A model generated the notes under the pieces. It worked only from the letters and a program-made list of their open reading frames with translations, ran no database searches and was not told where the DNA came from. The translations under genes were made by a program, and so were the position numbers. Of a stretch of DNA of 64,000 nt, positions 11,041-23,095 are shown one piece after another. Each line of letters begins with the position of its first letter. Position 1 is the stretch's first letter. This stretch comes from Arenicola marina (lineage: Eukaryota; Annelida; Polychaeta; Arenicolidae). The stretch is taken from assembly GCA_964019135.1 (NCBI GenBank), contig OZ025248.1:74964119-75028118 (forward strand). Reading direction: 5' to 3'.

Positions 11041-14000
11041 TGTCTAGTATTTGTGCAGGATATGATGCCATGCTTGCTTCTCAAAGAGTAGTGAGCTACT
11101 CTCGGGAGACATGGCTCCTCTCTGCCTTCACCCTTCTCATTGTCCCGACATACTATATTATTAGTAAGCCGAGAATTCGATATCGCAATTTGCTGGATAA
11201 GGTTTTAAATGTTGTTTGAATACATTAACAATGATATAATTATGTGACGATGGTCTCAAGTTTGATCCATTTATACCTCCTGGGCATGGAAAAAATCCAA
11301 CCTCCATGCATCTGGTTCCACGAATATTAGCACCTTCGTTGGGCGTTTTATGCTTGTTTTATGGTAGGCCTAATCTGCTAATTATTGCACTGCATTAATT
11401 AACCAAACAATTCGCTTCTGAGGGGGATATCTCGGCATTGTCCAAGACAATATAGGCCGTTAAACGTATGCAGCCAAAGGTCTGGTATGCGTTAATTGAG
11501 TTCATCTACATAAATTAGCTCTCGAGTGGGCGCTGCACGAAAATACCGAAATCACCAAGTCATCCGATAACACTCTAAGCCGAGTTCACACAAAAACAGT
11601 TTCCACCGTCTGCCCGTTTTTTTCCTCTCCATCCGTCAGGTAAAGTAATGGTAACCCCCGAGGTGTATAGGAAGCCCCCGTGCTTCCGGTATTACCAGGA
11701 TGCCCCCATCGGGACTACTTTTAGCTTTGGAGGAGAATGGCCATGAAAGCACGATCACAGGCAGTTCGGTAATTATGTGCATATGTCTGACGCGGCTGTT
11801 CGGCTTGATGCAAGATTTCTGCTTGCCGTGGCGATCAATTAAAGTCTTCTATCGCGTGTTTACACGGCCGTTCTGGGATCTGCCGGTGAGCACGTGTATG
11901 ATATTTATTGCATGGGCGAAGCTGTATCTCCATGCACCGTGCACAGCGTGGATGCGGCCAATATCTGTTGCCAAATAAAGGGGACAATTTACGCGGCAGT
12001 AAACCCGAGATTTAGATGTTCATTTGGCCGATTAGCTTGTTTCCGATGTGGCCAGATTTTATACCCGGGGAAAATAATTGGACACTAAATTATGCCGCCG
12101 TTATGGGAGAAAGTGGTAATGTCTTTTCCATCGGGATTATATTTTCCGGATTATATTTTTCTTCGTTGCGCTGGTTGGTCACGTGCCAAACAATCGGAAT
12201 CTCAGGCTAACAACTTTTCTAATACCTTTAATCGTCTTGCAAGTACAAACCAAGTTGACAGGAAAATATTTATTTCACATTTTCCTCTCGTGCGGAGAAA
12301 AACTTATTGTATCTAGAAAAACAAACTTTTAACTTTTATATTCTACTACGGAAGTATGAGTTGTTGTGTTAAGAAATGTCTGAGTGGTTATTTTTGTGCC
12401 CCGTCTCCCGGTTTTGCCGACGTGAGTGCGCTTGAGGCTGTCGATAAATGTTGGGCTGCCCCCTCACCAAGTGGGTCGGGGCGAGCTTCAACAGCGAGAT
12501 CTCCGAGGTGTTAATTGCGTCTTGCCATCGTACCGCTGCCAGAATAGAAACCGCTTTAACCGTATCGTTGTAGAGATTCTGGCCCGTGACTTGTCAGGAG
12601 AGCGGGAGGGGGGTGGGGGTGAAGAGCGGATGGAGGATGAAAGGGAAAACTCGCCCAAGTCTGAATGACGATGAAGACAAGGTAGCATTCTATCATGCCC
12701 TTCCTCCGACACAGAACAGCATTCTTCTCCGAACCCCGACGCATCAGTCACAAGAAGTTTCAGGCGCCCGTCACTGTTTTTTCCTTAAGTGCTGGCTTAA
12801 TTGACAAAGTATCTGTAGGATTTGAAACATTTCATTCATTAAATGGCCGAGTCTGTAATGTATACTATACACTTCAGTATTTTATGCTGCGTCCACATTT
12901 TTATCGTTTTTTATCGACATATATATTATGTGTTAATATCGGGGATAAAGCAACCAAGAGGGCTTCGATGAGGCACCCAGAACTCGCCTCTGTAGACAGT
13001 TAATGACACATGGATATCGGGAATGATATCTGGAGGCGTGGTAAACTTCGTCATGATGTTTGCCGCCAGCGACCCGTCAAGCTCAAATCAGAGGTTAAAC
13101 ATCTAGCACGGTGGCCTCTCGACTGAGTCATCACTAAGCGTTAACAAGAGAATCCTACATTGTCCGTGTGCCCCCTTTCAAGGGCTTCCTAAACAACTTG
13201 AGATGTCATACTTACATCAAAAGAGAAGAAGACATACAAAATATTTGCCAAATCAAAATATTTTGGTTTTATTCCGTATACAGTGAAAACAACAAGTAGG
13301 TGACATGCATATATTAGGTAGAACGGGAACAGATAACGAGAAAGGAAAGGAAATTGATATATAGAGGGCAGGAGGCTGGGGAGAAATGGAATGAAGACTG
13401 CCCGATAAGAGGGAGACAAACGGTAAACGGGAGTCTTGTAGACCAATAAAAATGGCAGCAACACCAAAGGATAAAAAATGCTCGGGTTGCCACAGGTCAG
13501 CGACGAAACACGTTGGTTCCCGACGTCTGAACGCCACATCATAGAGCTACCATTATCCTCCCGACCCACTAATCCATCTTACCAGACCATTGTGCAACAA
13601 AGACATCTTTGAGGCGTAAAGAGCCTGACACGTGGGCCGATACGAAACCGTCGAGTTAACCCCGGTCAGGAACTTCGCTTCTGGCTATCCTCAAGTGGGA
13701 AAGCTTTACCATTCTATGCTCCTAGTGACGCTTTTATTGGTCGGTAGCCTTGTTTCAGTTTGTTCCTTGGCCCTGCCACCAGAAAACTCATCTAGCAGGT
13801 GACGTAACAAGATGATTATATTTCCGTGAAGGTCTTTAACGCCACAGTATTGATAAATATTTGGGAGTGTGATAAATGGATGCCAATCAATCAAAACACG
13901 ACGAATCTCGATGAAAGTGATAGTTTTTCTCTCGCTCCCACGTATATTCATGCCGAAAAGACGTAATATTACGGTACAGCTTTGTATCACGGTCACATTT

Positions 14001-14185
14001 GCAGCCGGCCAGTGGCCGTTATAAACGCCCGGTCGTGGTGCATAACTTGAACCAGCGACAGTTCTGGGTTCTCCATAAATACCTCTGTTGGCGTGATTGT
14101 CTTTCCTGTTCGTCCCACAGCTAATGGTCTAAATGGTTAACGCCTAGATATTGTTGACATTCTTTTGTTAAATTTTATATAAGTC
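11041..14185. other. Gene-free stretch
   Basis: Only short unsupported frames (for example 12426-12668 and 13189-13569). No splice-linked exons, domains or arrays were recognised. Confidence 0.4.
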
Positions 14186-14192
14186 TCATATA

Positions 14193-14505
14193 GGGGGGGG
14201 GGGGCAAGGGGTATTTGCGTTCCTGGGGATTGGGCTTTTCATTTTGCCGTGAACTGGGAATGAGGAAAATAATTCTTTGTGAACTGGGAATGGGGTATTA
14301 CCCCACCGCCGTGATCAAGGATTTTCATTAATCGTGAACTAGGAATTTGAGTATTAAATATTCCCGTGAATCGGGAAATCGTCAATTTAGTGTCGTGTAT
14401 CCGTCCTTCCATTGCATGCGGAGAGTTCTGCTTTTAATCCATCGTGACCTTGGAATAAGGAAATTTATTCTTTGTGATCTGGGAACACGACCCCCCCCCC
14501 CCCCC
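14193..14505 (+). mobile_element. Non-autonomous element bounded by G-tract and C-tract, with TCATAT flanks
   Basis: Begins with a G12 run and ends with a C15 run; flanks TCATATA (14186-14192) and TCATATC (14506-14512) look like a target duplication. Inside, a CGTGAACTGGGAAT-like motif recurs five to six times. The right half is homologous, inverted, to 51150-51335. Confidence 0.55.
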
Positions 14506-14512
14506 TCATATC

Positions 14513-15866
14513 ATATCTAAAACACTCGACGAGAGGAAATACTTCTATTACACTTTTACAACTACTAAATACTTATATAATGCATATTAGGTTTTATAAA
14601 GTATGATTCAGATATTAGCCACATTCGCGTGCGAATTGCAACTGTAAGTGAAACCTGTGAACGAAACCCAGACAGAACTAATACAAGAGTGGATTTCGCA
14701 TTATTAAACAAACCTTGTTGCGAGTGCGGCGGTTCTAACGTTAATTTGACCACCGCTGCCGATGTGCCTTCCCCTGATAGCCACGCTCACGTGGTTAGCA
14801 CATGTAACCGCTCCGCAGGAGTCATGCGGGCTAATAAACTGTTTGTTCTTCTAACCTACTTCGAGGAACTCTTGCGCAAACAACGTTTTGCGATCTTCAA
14901 AGCCATTTTATGCGCGGACGCAAGGCACAAGTGCCTCCATGTTTTCTACTTTAATTTGATAGGATAAGCGCCATGTTACGAGCATCCATCCCGCCGATGG
15001 TTAGGCCACAGGTGACGCAGGCACAGCTAGGAGCTCGGGTCTACGTGGGAGGGTCCGCCACGATGGTATATATGGCCAAGCTGTACCAGACATGGCCGTC
15101 CGGAGGCCAGTGCTCTAGGGACGATCTAGGCTTTTGAAAAGAGAGAGAGAAAATGTGTGAGTGCGAGGGGGGAGGGGGGGGGGTCTGCTTAACACCACTG
15201 ATATAATTAGTAATGGCGCATCGTATCGTGGATGGCGAGGGGACACGAACGAACACGAACGGTAACCCATCATGGAGGGGGAACCACAGGAATAAAAAAG
15301 GTGAGTAAAGGCTAAAATAGCGGGGAATGGGGGTTCCACTCAAAGAAAAAGGTGAGTGAAGCCCAGTATATAGGGGAATGGAGTGATGTTCTAACGTACC
15401 AAGAAGGTGAGGGACAGGCGACATAGAATGGGGGTGGTGGGGTTGGCCGGGGGACAAATGTGTCGGTCACTGATAGATAAACTGTGCTGTTATCTGCGAC
15501 TGTCGCAGAACGTTGTTTTTGTCTCGGTGTGTCACTTGATACATATTGACTTGTTCTCGATGCCTGAATGAGGTTACTGTTACGTGACCCCCCCCCCCCC
15601 TCCACCACCTTACGTAGGCCTACATCTGATCAATCAACACGGTCCAAGCAATCATCGCCTCAATCGAATTGCTCGACTTATGTATGTGGACTTCTCTCGA
15701 GTTAAACCTCGCCGGTATATTATCTGTAGTGCTTAGAACACTTCTGTACCGCTTTCATGTTGCAAAACATGTATCTCAGATAGGTTATAATATCGCCTTC
15801 GTATTTAAATCGAGGCGAAACATTTAATGCAGAGATGCATTAGTATGTGACTAAGCAATTGTGCTG
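14513..15866. other. Gene-free
   Basis: Frames at 14629-14967 and 15041-15608 show no domain. Long G/C tracts lie at 15172-15182 and 15589-15600. Confidence 0.4.
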
Positions 15867-15974
15867 CGTTATTTTGGCTACATTTATGCAAGTTCCACCA
15901 GTTTTATAATGCGGTTTAGGCGTTATTTTGGCTACATTTATGCAAGTTCCATCAGTTTTGTAATGCGGTTTAGG
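15867..15974. repeat. 54-bp perfect-phase tandem duplication
   Basis: 15867-15920 and 15921-15974 differ at only about two positions, so the duplication is recent. Confidence 0.95.
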
Positions 15975-15997
15975 CAGCCCGATAATACCGCATGATT

Positions 15998-16122
15998 AGG
16001 GCCACCCATAGGGACACCCATAGGGCCACCCATAGGGACACCCATAGGGACACCCATAGGGCCACCCATAGGGACACCCATAAGGCCACCCATAGGGCCA
16101 CCCATAGGGCTACCAATGGGGC
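15998..16122. repeat. 12-bp minisatellite, about ten copies
   Basis: Unit GGCCACCCATAG alternating with GGACACCCATAG. Confidence 0.95.
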
Positions 16123-17344
16123 CGATGGAAAGTGGCTATAATTGTAGACTGATGGGAAAGAGGTCCTGCCTTGTAAACACCTAGGCTGACTGAGCTCAAG
16201 ACCCAGTTAACTGACCATTTATAACATTAAGCGACAAACGCAGTTCGCTTAAGTTCTACGGTACATTAACCGTTGACCAAAGCTCCTCGTCACATACTCC
16301 GATCGATAACCTTACGGCCCTCACTTTTTCAGCTGATTATGAACAGTGAAACATTAATGCTTGATTAGTTTACCTCCATTCGAACCCGCTAAACGCCTAA
16401 ATGCCCGCGACGAGCTGCACTGTGGATCGAGCAGCACATGGGCGTGCGCCAGAGAGTCCAGGCCACGAACACCGGAAGGGCTTGGGCGTGAACGCCCCCC
16501 GACGAGGAAGATTAACGTAATGCATATTTGCGTTGTTGTTGTCACCGACGGGGCGAGTTGAGACTACCTGGGCGGCAAAATGTGTTTACACGGGTCGTGT
16601 TTACGGTAATCGTATCATGGTTGGCACGCGTTTTGTGTTTATCAGGACTTTTTGTCTGTACGGTAAGGCACATTATCACGCGCTATCTACGCTAGGAATA
16701 GAACTTGTGTTGTGAATAGAAAGTGTTGTGAATAGAAAGGACGGAAATCACTGAAAGGTAAAATATAAACATATAAACACATAAGCACAACTAAGCGAGA
16801 GTACCAAAGTACATGGAATTCTCCTAATTGACGATGCTCACAAATTGTCATTTAATAGTAATGCTGTCAAGTAAGCTATATATTGATATATATTACGGTT
16901 AACATAAGTTGTTTTTATTCACGCCATAATTTATTCCACAACATAAATGGAACAAAATGAATATCCCAGGGCGGCCCGGGGGCTATGAGTCAATGCTCTG
17001 TGAAAATATCTGTTCAACATGGTCTTCAAGAGAAACCTCAGCTATCTCGCCATATCTACACTTACACCATGAACAGAAAAAGAATATGTAAACAGTTACT
17101 TTGCTTCATTAGATGTCAAGTGATAGTACAGGTAAACGTCCGTCTGTCAAGTGCATTTAGAGAGAAACAAGTGGATCCAATTGATTCATGGCCGAGTTAT
17201 TGGCGATTTTTCGTGGCCTTATATGAAATATGATTGTATCGTTTACATACAAACGTTGGTTTTTGTGTCCGATGGGACGGGAGCACCTTGATGAGAATCA
17301 TTTTATGTCTTTGTAAATGTGACATTCTTTCGCCTATTGGTAAT
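16123..17344. other. Gene-free
   Basis: Nothing recognised; frames are short and without context. Confidence 0.4.
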
Positions 17345-18195
17345 TATGTCATGTTTGGTCTTTAAAGAATGGAGTAATGGGGGGATGGTCGATGTCATGT
17401 TTGGCCTTTAAAGAATGGGGTAATGGGGGGGTTGGTCGATGTCATGTTTGGCCTTTAAAGAATGGAGTAATGGGGGGATGGTCGATGTCATGTTTGGCCT
17501 TTAAAGAATGGAGTAATTGGGGGATGGTCGATGTCATGTTTGGCCTTTAAAGAATTGAGTAATGGGGGTATGGTCGATGTCATGTTTGGTCTTTAAAGAA
17601 TGGGGTAATGGGGGTGATGGAAGTCATGTTTGGCTTATAAAGAATAGTATAATGGGGGGATGTTTGGTCTTTAAAGAATGGAGTAATGGGGGATCGTCGA
17701 TGTCATGTTTGGCCTTTAAAGAATGGGGTAATGGGGGGGGGGATGGTCGATGTCATGTTTGGCTATTAAAGAATGGGGTAATGGGGGGGGGGATGGTCGA
17801 TGTCATGTTTGGCTATTTAAGAATGGGTTAATGAGGGGATGGTCAATGGTATCTTTGGCCTTTAAAGAATGGGGTAATGGGGGGTGGTCGATGTCATGTT
17901 TGGCCTTTAAAGAATAGTATAATGGGGGGATGTTTGGCCTTTAAAGAATGGAGTAATGGGGGATCGTCGATGTCCTGTTTGGCCTTTAGTGAATGGGGTA
18001 ATGGAGGGGATGGTCGATGTCATGTTTGGCCTTTAAAGAATGGGGTAATGGGGGGTGATGGATGTTATGTTTGCCCTTTAAAGAATGGGGTAATGGGGGG
18101 ATGGGGGATGTCATGTTTGGCCTTTAAAGAATGGGGTAATGGGGGGCTGGTCGATGTCATATTTGGCCTTTAAAGAATGGGATAATGGGGGATTA
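17345..18195. repeat. ~46-bp minisatellite, about 18 copies
   Basis: Unit of GTCGATGTCATGTTTGGCC, then TTTAAAGAATGG(A/G)GTAAT and a variable G-run. Some copies lack the first block (for example near 17660 and 17930), and these shortened copies recur in a larger duplicated block. Confidence 0.92.
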
Positions 18196-18339
18196 AAGCG
18201 CGTTAATTATTCATTATAATCAATTTGCAATTGCACTAAAGAGAAGCATAAAAATAATGTTGGCCTATTAAGAGAGACGGCATTTGGCAAATTGACTCGG
18301 ACATAAAACGTTGACATTTGTCACAGAAGCCACCACCCC

Positions 18340-18500
18340 GTTGACCCGCTCGGTACGCCACGCCCCTGCCCCTCCCACAGGCCACGCGCCCCCTGCCCCT
18401 CCCACAGGCAGTCTCCCGCGCCCGGACGGCCACCCTCCCCCTCCCACGCCCCCTGCTCCTCCCACAGGCAGCCTCCCTCGCCCTGACGCCCCCCGCCCCC
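18340..18500. repeat. C-rich imperfect repeat
   Basis: Imperfect copies of GCCCCTCCCACAGGC and CCCGCGCCCGGACG. It opens Pro-rich frames that look spurious. Confidence 0.6.
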
Positions 18501-19737
18501 CACCGCCCCACTTGTCTACTAATATATGGTGGCAGGAGACCAGGGGTCAGGGGTCAGGGGTCAGGTGAAAGGTAGGGCACGCCTTCGATATGATTGACGC
18601 AAAGGTTTTTTGTGACTATTTACCACCCGAATTCGTGCCCCATCCTTGCCCCCTCCCCCAATCCCCGCCCTCCCCGGTATGTGCGGTGTCTGCTCTGGCC
18701 ACGCGAGATGAGAGCGCTCCTGGCGAAGTCTCGGAGAGGGCTTCTCGATGCGCTATGGCACTTTAATGCCATCGGGCGTACGGCGAAACAGCAAACACAC
18801 TCTCGCTTATGTCGGTTGCGGTTTCGTGTGACAACTGGTCGTCTTGTCAATTGCCCGTACTTCAAGTAGAGTCCAGGCAAGTTGGGTTGTTGCTTGTGAG
18901 TGAGTCCGAGTCGGACCACAGGCCGGAGCTGCAAGGTTATTCCTACCATGGAGCAGGCAGCAATAACTAAATAAGACAGCTTGATATATCATACGTCTGA
19001 AGTCGATACAGCTTTACCGGCCCATCGGGCCCCTTCATATCCAGTCAATACCGCAGTGGAGTAGAATGTAACCCACCGAATGCGATCGCGTAACGTCTTT
19101 TCTTCCTTTCCGCCGAGATTTTGGCAAAGTGAGAAGAGCTACCACCGGCCTGCCTGCCTGCTGCCCGCCTGTCTGCCCCACGACTTGCCTGACTGTGCCG
19201 CCGCCTACCAACACTTACAACCACTGCTGTCGCTGCGGGCCGCCCCCTCGCCCCCCCCCCCCCCCCCACCCCGCCGGCCGTAGCAGGCGAGGGGGCTCGT
19301 GGCAGGCAGGCTATCCCCGGGGGCCGGCCGGGCTAGATAGCTGGTGAAGTAGGTAGGTGCGAAGGTAGGAAAGAGGTAGATCTGAGTTGTTAGCCCGCTG
19401 GTGCAGGCCGCGGTTGACTTGGCGCATCAAACTTTCTCCGGCGGGCGACTATATGACAAGGAGGACGGGGCCCATATGGGGCTGATCTTATAGCACCCAA
19501 CACTGGGAGGCCTCACAGAACGTATCCTCAGAAGTACCCCCCCCCCACCTTCCCAACCCCCACCCCCGCCGCGAGCTCTCCATTGTCCGTCGGGATGATT
19601 GCCACAGTGGACGTGCCGGACTCGGACTCGGATAGTCGCCGCAGCAGCAGCAGCAGCAGCCCACTGGTTATCACGGTCGTGGGATAGCCTCGGACGCTAC
19701 AATGTCGCTACAATGGTCTCGGGATTACTGATCCAGA
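18500..19737 (+). promoter_or_regulatory. GC-rich putative promoter / 5' leader upstream of exon 1
   Basis: Sequence from about 19050 to 19737 is GC-rich with many CpGs, unlike the A/T-rich flanks, and lies directly upstream of the signal-peptide ATG. It holds a CCC-tract block (19250-19270) and a CAG repeat just before the ATG. No convincing TATA box was seen, so a CpG-type promoter is the best guess. From 18540 to 18565 there is a short run of a GGGGTCA repeat. Confidence 0.3.
19638..19660 (+). repeat. CAG trinucleotide repeat in putative 5' UTR
   Basis: About seven GCA/CAG units lie 78-100 nt upstream of the exon 1 ATG. Confidence 0.7.
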
Positions 19738-19840
19738 ATGGTGTCATCTCGCGGTCGACAGCGGGGCAGCGGGAGTCCGGATACGGGGGGAGTGGTCCTC
19801 AGGCTATGCCTCCTGCTCCTCCTCTCACACTTCACAACAG
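19738..19840 (+). CDS. Putative exon 1: signal peptide exon, likely of the beta-lactamase-like gene
   Basis: An ATG with A at -3 and G at +4 opens 34 codons: a basic, Ser/Gly-rich stretch (residues 1-18), then a hydrophobic core V19-V-L-R-L-C-L-L-L-L-L29 and S-H-F-T-T34, a good secretory signal or signal anchor. The frame runs straight into a consensus donor (ACAACAG|GTAAGT) in phase 1. An in-frame TGA sits just upstream (19729-19731), so this ATG is the first usable one. The next coding exon recognised on this strand, at 58109, begins in the complementary phase, and the joined codon is GCA (Ala35). With the later exons the coding length is 2205 nt, an exact multiple of three. The frame is too short to stand alone. 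It could instead belong to another gene whose next exon I cannot see; the 38-kb link is inferred. Confidence 0.55.
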
Positions 19841-20767
19841 GTAAGTCTCATTCTGGATCTTTGACCTGTACCCTTTGACCTTTTTGCCGATTGTCGGGCA
19901 ATCACGGGATGCCAGTCAGAACACGACTAGAACTGGAACAACGCTGAATAGAGTTATAATTATTATATATTTTTTTTAAATATTGACTGATTGAATGACT
20001 TCTCACTACATATCCCAGACATTACTTTTATAAATATTACGTACTAGTAATATTTTTATTCCCTATATCGGCTAATATCACTTGCTTTACCTAACCCTAA
20101 AGCTGTTCATACAGCAATCTGTGCCCTGAGACACCCCAATACCAATCATCAACGTCCTTTCAACCGAAATGCAGAACGCACCAAATATAAGGACATATCG
20201 TTGCCGATCGCCATGAAACTTGTATGGGATAGTGTGACTTTTTTGGGGTAGATATAACAGTTATAACAAACAAGTTTGAACCAAAAATATATTTTTGAAT
20301 TGCGAAATGTTGTTGCACGAACAAAAACATACGACAAGAGTTTTGATTCGGTATTTGGACCATTATATTTCGCTAGCATGGCAGCTTGCTAGTCCAAACA
20401 GAGTAAATGACAACAAAGGTAAAACAAGAGTACATCTGTGCTTTTATGGGGATGTCACTCGTTGCCAACATATGTTTTCAAATGTATCCGTCGGGACCCT
20501 ATTGTATATATCGAAGTATTACATTGATAACATCGGTATGCGGTGTGCAAAAGGAACAGGGCAACTGACTGCGTGTTGGTTTAGTTTTATCGACTAATAA
20601 TGCGGTGCTACGTCTGTATCTAACCAAGCCGTGACATATTTAAGAGGTATACCTACAATTCCTCGTCGGGTCATTGGATCCGTCTTTTTGTATTTACGCG
20701 GTCAACCTTTATTGAAAGTAAATGACTACCGTACACCCCCCTATCCTTTACTCGCGAGAAATCGACC
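19841..20767. other. Gene-free; start of the proposed long intron 1
   Basis: A/T-rich; no exon-like frame with splice signals. Confidence 0.4.
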
Positions 20768-20829
20768 GAGTCAAGGCTGTTAAACTGCTTGATTGCCAGA
20801 GTCAAGGCTGTTAAACTGCTTGATTGCCA
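20768..20829. repeat. 31-bp perfect tandem duplication
   Basis: GAGTCAAGGCTGTTAAACTG-containing unit, 20768-20798 and 20799-20829, identical. Confidence 0.95.
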
Positions 20830-20904
20830 TTTTCATGCGCCTTTTATGGAATGAGTGAGTAGCTTACCTTTCCTCGCGTAGGTTGGGCCCCACCCAACCC
20901 GGGG

Positions 20905-21028
20905 CGGGGGGGGGGTGTGGTACTTAATACATTGCTGTGGGCGGGGGGATTCCGCGGTAAAAGAAGCCTGGATCTGACTCGGAAACCGCCCCCCCCCCCC
21001 TATCCAGATTTTCTGGGTCCGCCCCTGC
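20905..21028. mobile_element. Fragment of the GGGGCGGATC MITE family, right end
   Basis: Right terminus CTGGGTCCGCCCCTG (21014-21028) preceded by C-tracts. The interior motif GGTACTTAATACAT...GCGGTAAA is shared with 21806-21853. The left end was not found. Confidence 0.45.
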
Positions 21029-21794
21029 GCTCGGTCGGTACGTTTTACGGCCAAAATCCGCACGGAAGGGGCATTTTTTCGCGGCAACCCGCTGTATGAA
21101 CGCACATTTTCAGAGCCCCATCCACTCCGGTCGCAAGTTTTCAAATATCCGCTCTATAGGCGTATCTTTTTCATCACATATGTCCGCTCCCTCGGGCATC
21201 AAGGGGTACCCGCGGAACGTAACAGTGCCCCCCCTCTCCCCCCCCCCCCCCCCGCCACGCACCCCATGAAGTATGCGTCTGGCAAGTTCTTTTCTGTGTT
21301 TAGCTAAAATTTTTGGCGGTAATTCGACTCGCCACACCCAGTTACGGCTGTAATGGATTGATAGCACGTCTGTGAGCGTTGGGGTGTTTTCACGGACAAG
21401 TACTTATAGCAATACCTCGGCTATCTTTATGACGATATTTATCACAACTCTGACTTTGCCAACAAAACCTTTACGACGGTTCCATTCGTTTGCTCCCCCC
21501 CCCCCCCCACCCCCTCTCTCTCAGTGTCGTTATTTTTGTAAAGCTATCCATTTTGTACGATCTGAGACGTGTGAGCAGTCATGTTTTGATCGCTCAGATA
21601 ATATCAATATAACCTACGAGTGGAAAGTGAACCATAATGCATCGTGACAAAGTGACCTGGATGTATATCAGGTCAAGGTATACACCCATACACCTGGCAG
21701 CTGACCAGCCGGCTGGATGAAGTGTATTGTGTGGCGTAGAGCTCCCCCATTCGCTTAGCCGACCTATAATCCACGTGTTACTTTCCCGGGGGGA

Positions 21795-21885
21795 AGTGGG
21801 GGGGGGGTACTTAATACATAGCTGGGTTAGGGGGGGGGTGTCGGCGGTAAAGCCCCCCCCCCCACCCCCTCTTTTCACCGCCAAA
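21795..21885. repeat. Second copy of the TACTTAATACAT / GCGGTAAA G-tract repeat
   Basis: Same motif order as 20910-20965, in the same orientation, with G/C tracts on both sides. Confidence 0.5.
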
Positions 21886-21886
21886 A

Positions 21887-21985
21887 TCCGCTCGGTCGGG
21901 GCGTTTTAGCCACCGATATCCGCTCGGTCGGGGCGTTTAGCCACCGATATCTGCTCGTTCGGGGCGTTTTACCGCCAAATTCCCC
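21887..21985. repeat. ~31-bp tandem block, three copies
   Basis: Unit around CCGCTCGGTCGGGGCGTTTTA with CCACCGATAT or CCGCCAAAAT at its start. The CCAAAATCCGC form also occurs at 21051-21061, so it belongs to the same interspersed family. Confidence 0.75.
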
Positions 21986-23034
21986 CTGGGTTACTTTACA
22001 ATTAACGACAGTATATTACGGATAATGGGCTAAGAAACGCAAACGAACAAGAATGGGAGCAACTATATCTAGATCTGATATATCAGGCCCACGAATCATG
22101 AGACCTTTTCGGGTAGTTGAATAGTTGAATGAAAGAAGATGCGCAAATCAAGACGTCGCGACGGGCAATCGAATCCCAAACCGCGGGTCTGTACATGTAA
22201 GCAGTCGCTATATATCATATGTATGTCGACATCACTAAATCACCCAACGTCGTGAGAGGATGCCGCGGTGCTGAAGAGTTGCTGTTACAGTTTTTGGAGT
22301 TTTCTTTGAAAAACTAGACGGTGCGGCGTTTGCCCCCGTTCAGGCAGGTAACTAAATAACGTGACCACCTGTGCCCGCCTAAAGACTTCGCCGCGTCTTC
22401 ATGTCTCGTGGCCTCTTCTGCTGTTCACGTCAATGGTGGGGTATCTTGCCCCAGTCGTATCCTATCTTTTTTTCGTGGAAGATAATATGGCATGTTATGA
22501 CTTGTAAATTGGACAAGTTATCGCGATACCTATAACTTTAGACGCTAGGATTACATGGCTGTACGTAACTATGTTCTTTGCGTGGAGATTTCAGGTAGGC
22601 GCCGATTGGCGGTGTGGGGAGGGGACGGCGCGGGGGGCTAGGGTGGGGGGCGGGGATGGGGGGCACGGGCAGCGGATCGGCTGGGTCAGGATGGCGTGCC
22701 ATGGGTGCTATGAAGGGGGGGGGGGGGGAAGGGTGACGGTGGAGGTACCGGGTTTGTGGGACGGGGGTAGGTGACGACGGTGGGGTATACTATATAGCGT
22801 AGGATGTCCTGTGTCCTAATGCGAAGTGGCACTTTCCACTTTCACTGGGTATTCTGAAAGCAACTCCTCATAGATATGAAGATTTTAAACTCCCTTTTGA
22901 AATATGGCTCGCCCAATGACGCACACTTATAATTAATATCTTTCACATGAAAACACATCGCCGAATGCACGTCAGGTCAGAACCAATTTCACCCGCAATA
23001 AGATCTGAGTACACTTCATTATAGAGGCCTATAT
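21986..23034. other. Gene-free
   Basis: Contains a Gly-rich frame over a G-rich stretch (22571-22774), judged spurious. Confidence 0.4.
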
Positions 23035-23035
23035 T

Positions 23036-23066
<31 letters not shown>

Positions 23067-23095
23067 GTATACATAAATAAATATATATATATCAG
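23035..23095. repeat. (AT)n microsatellite
   Basis: Near-continuous alternating A/T with a few interruptions. Confidence 0.9.
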
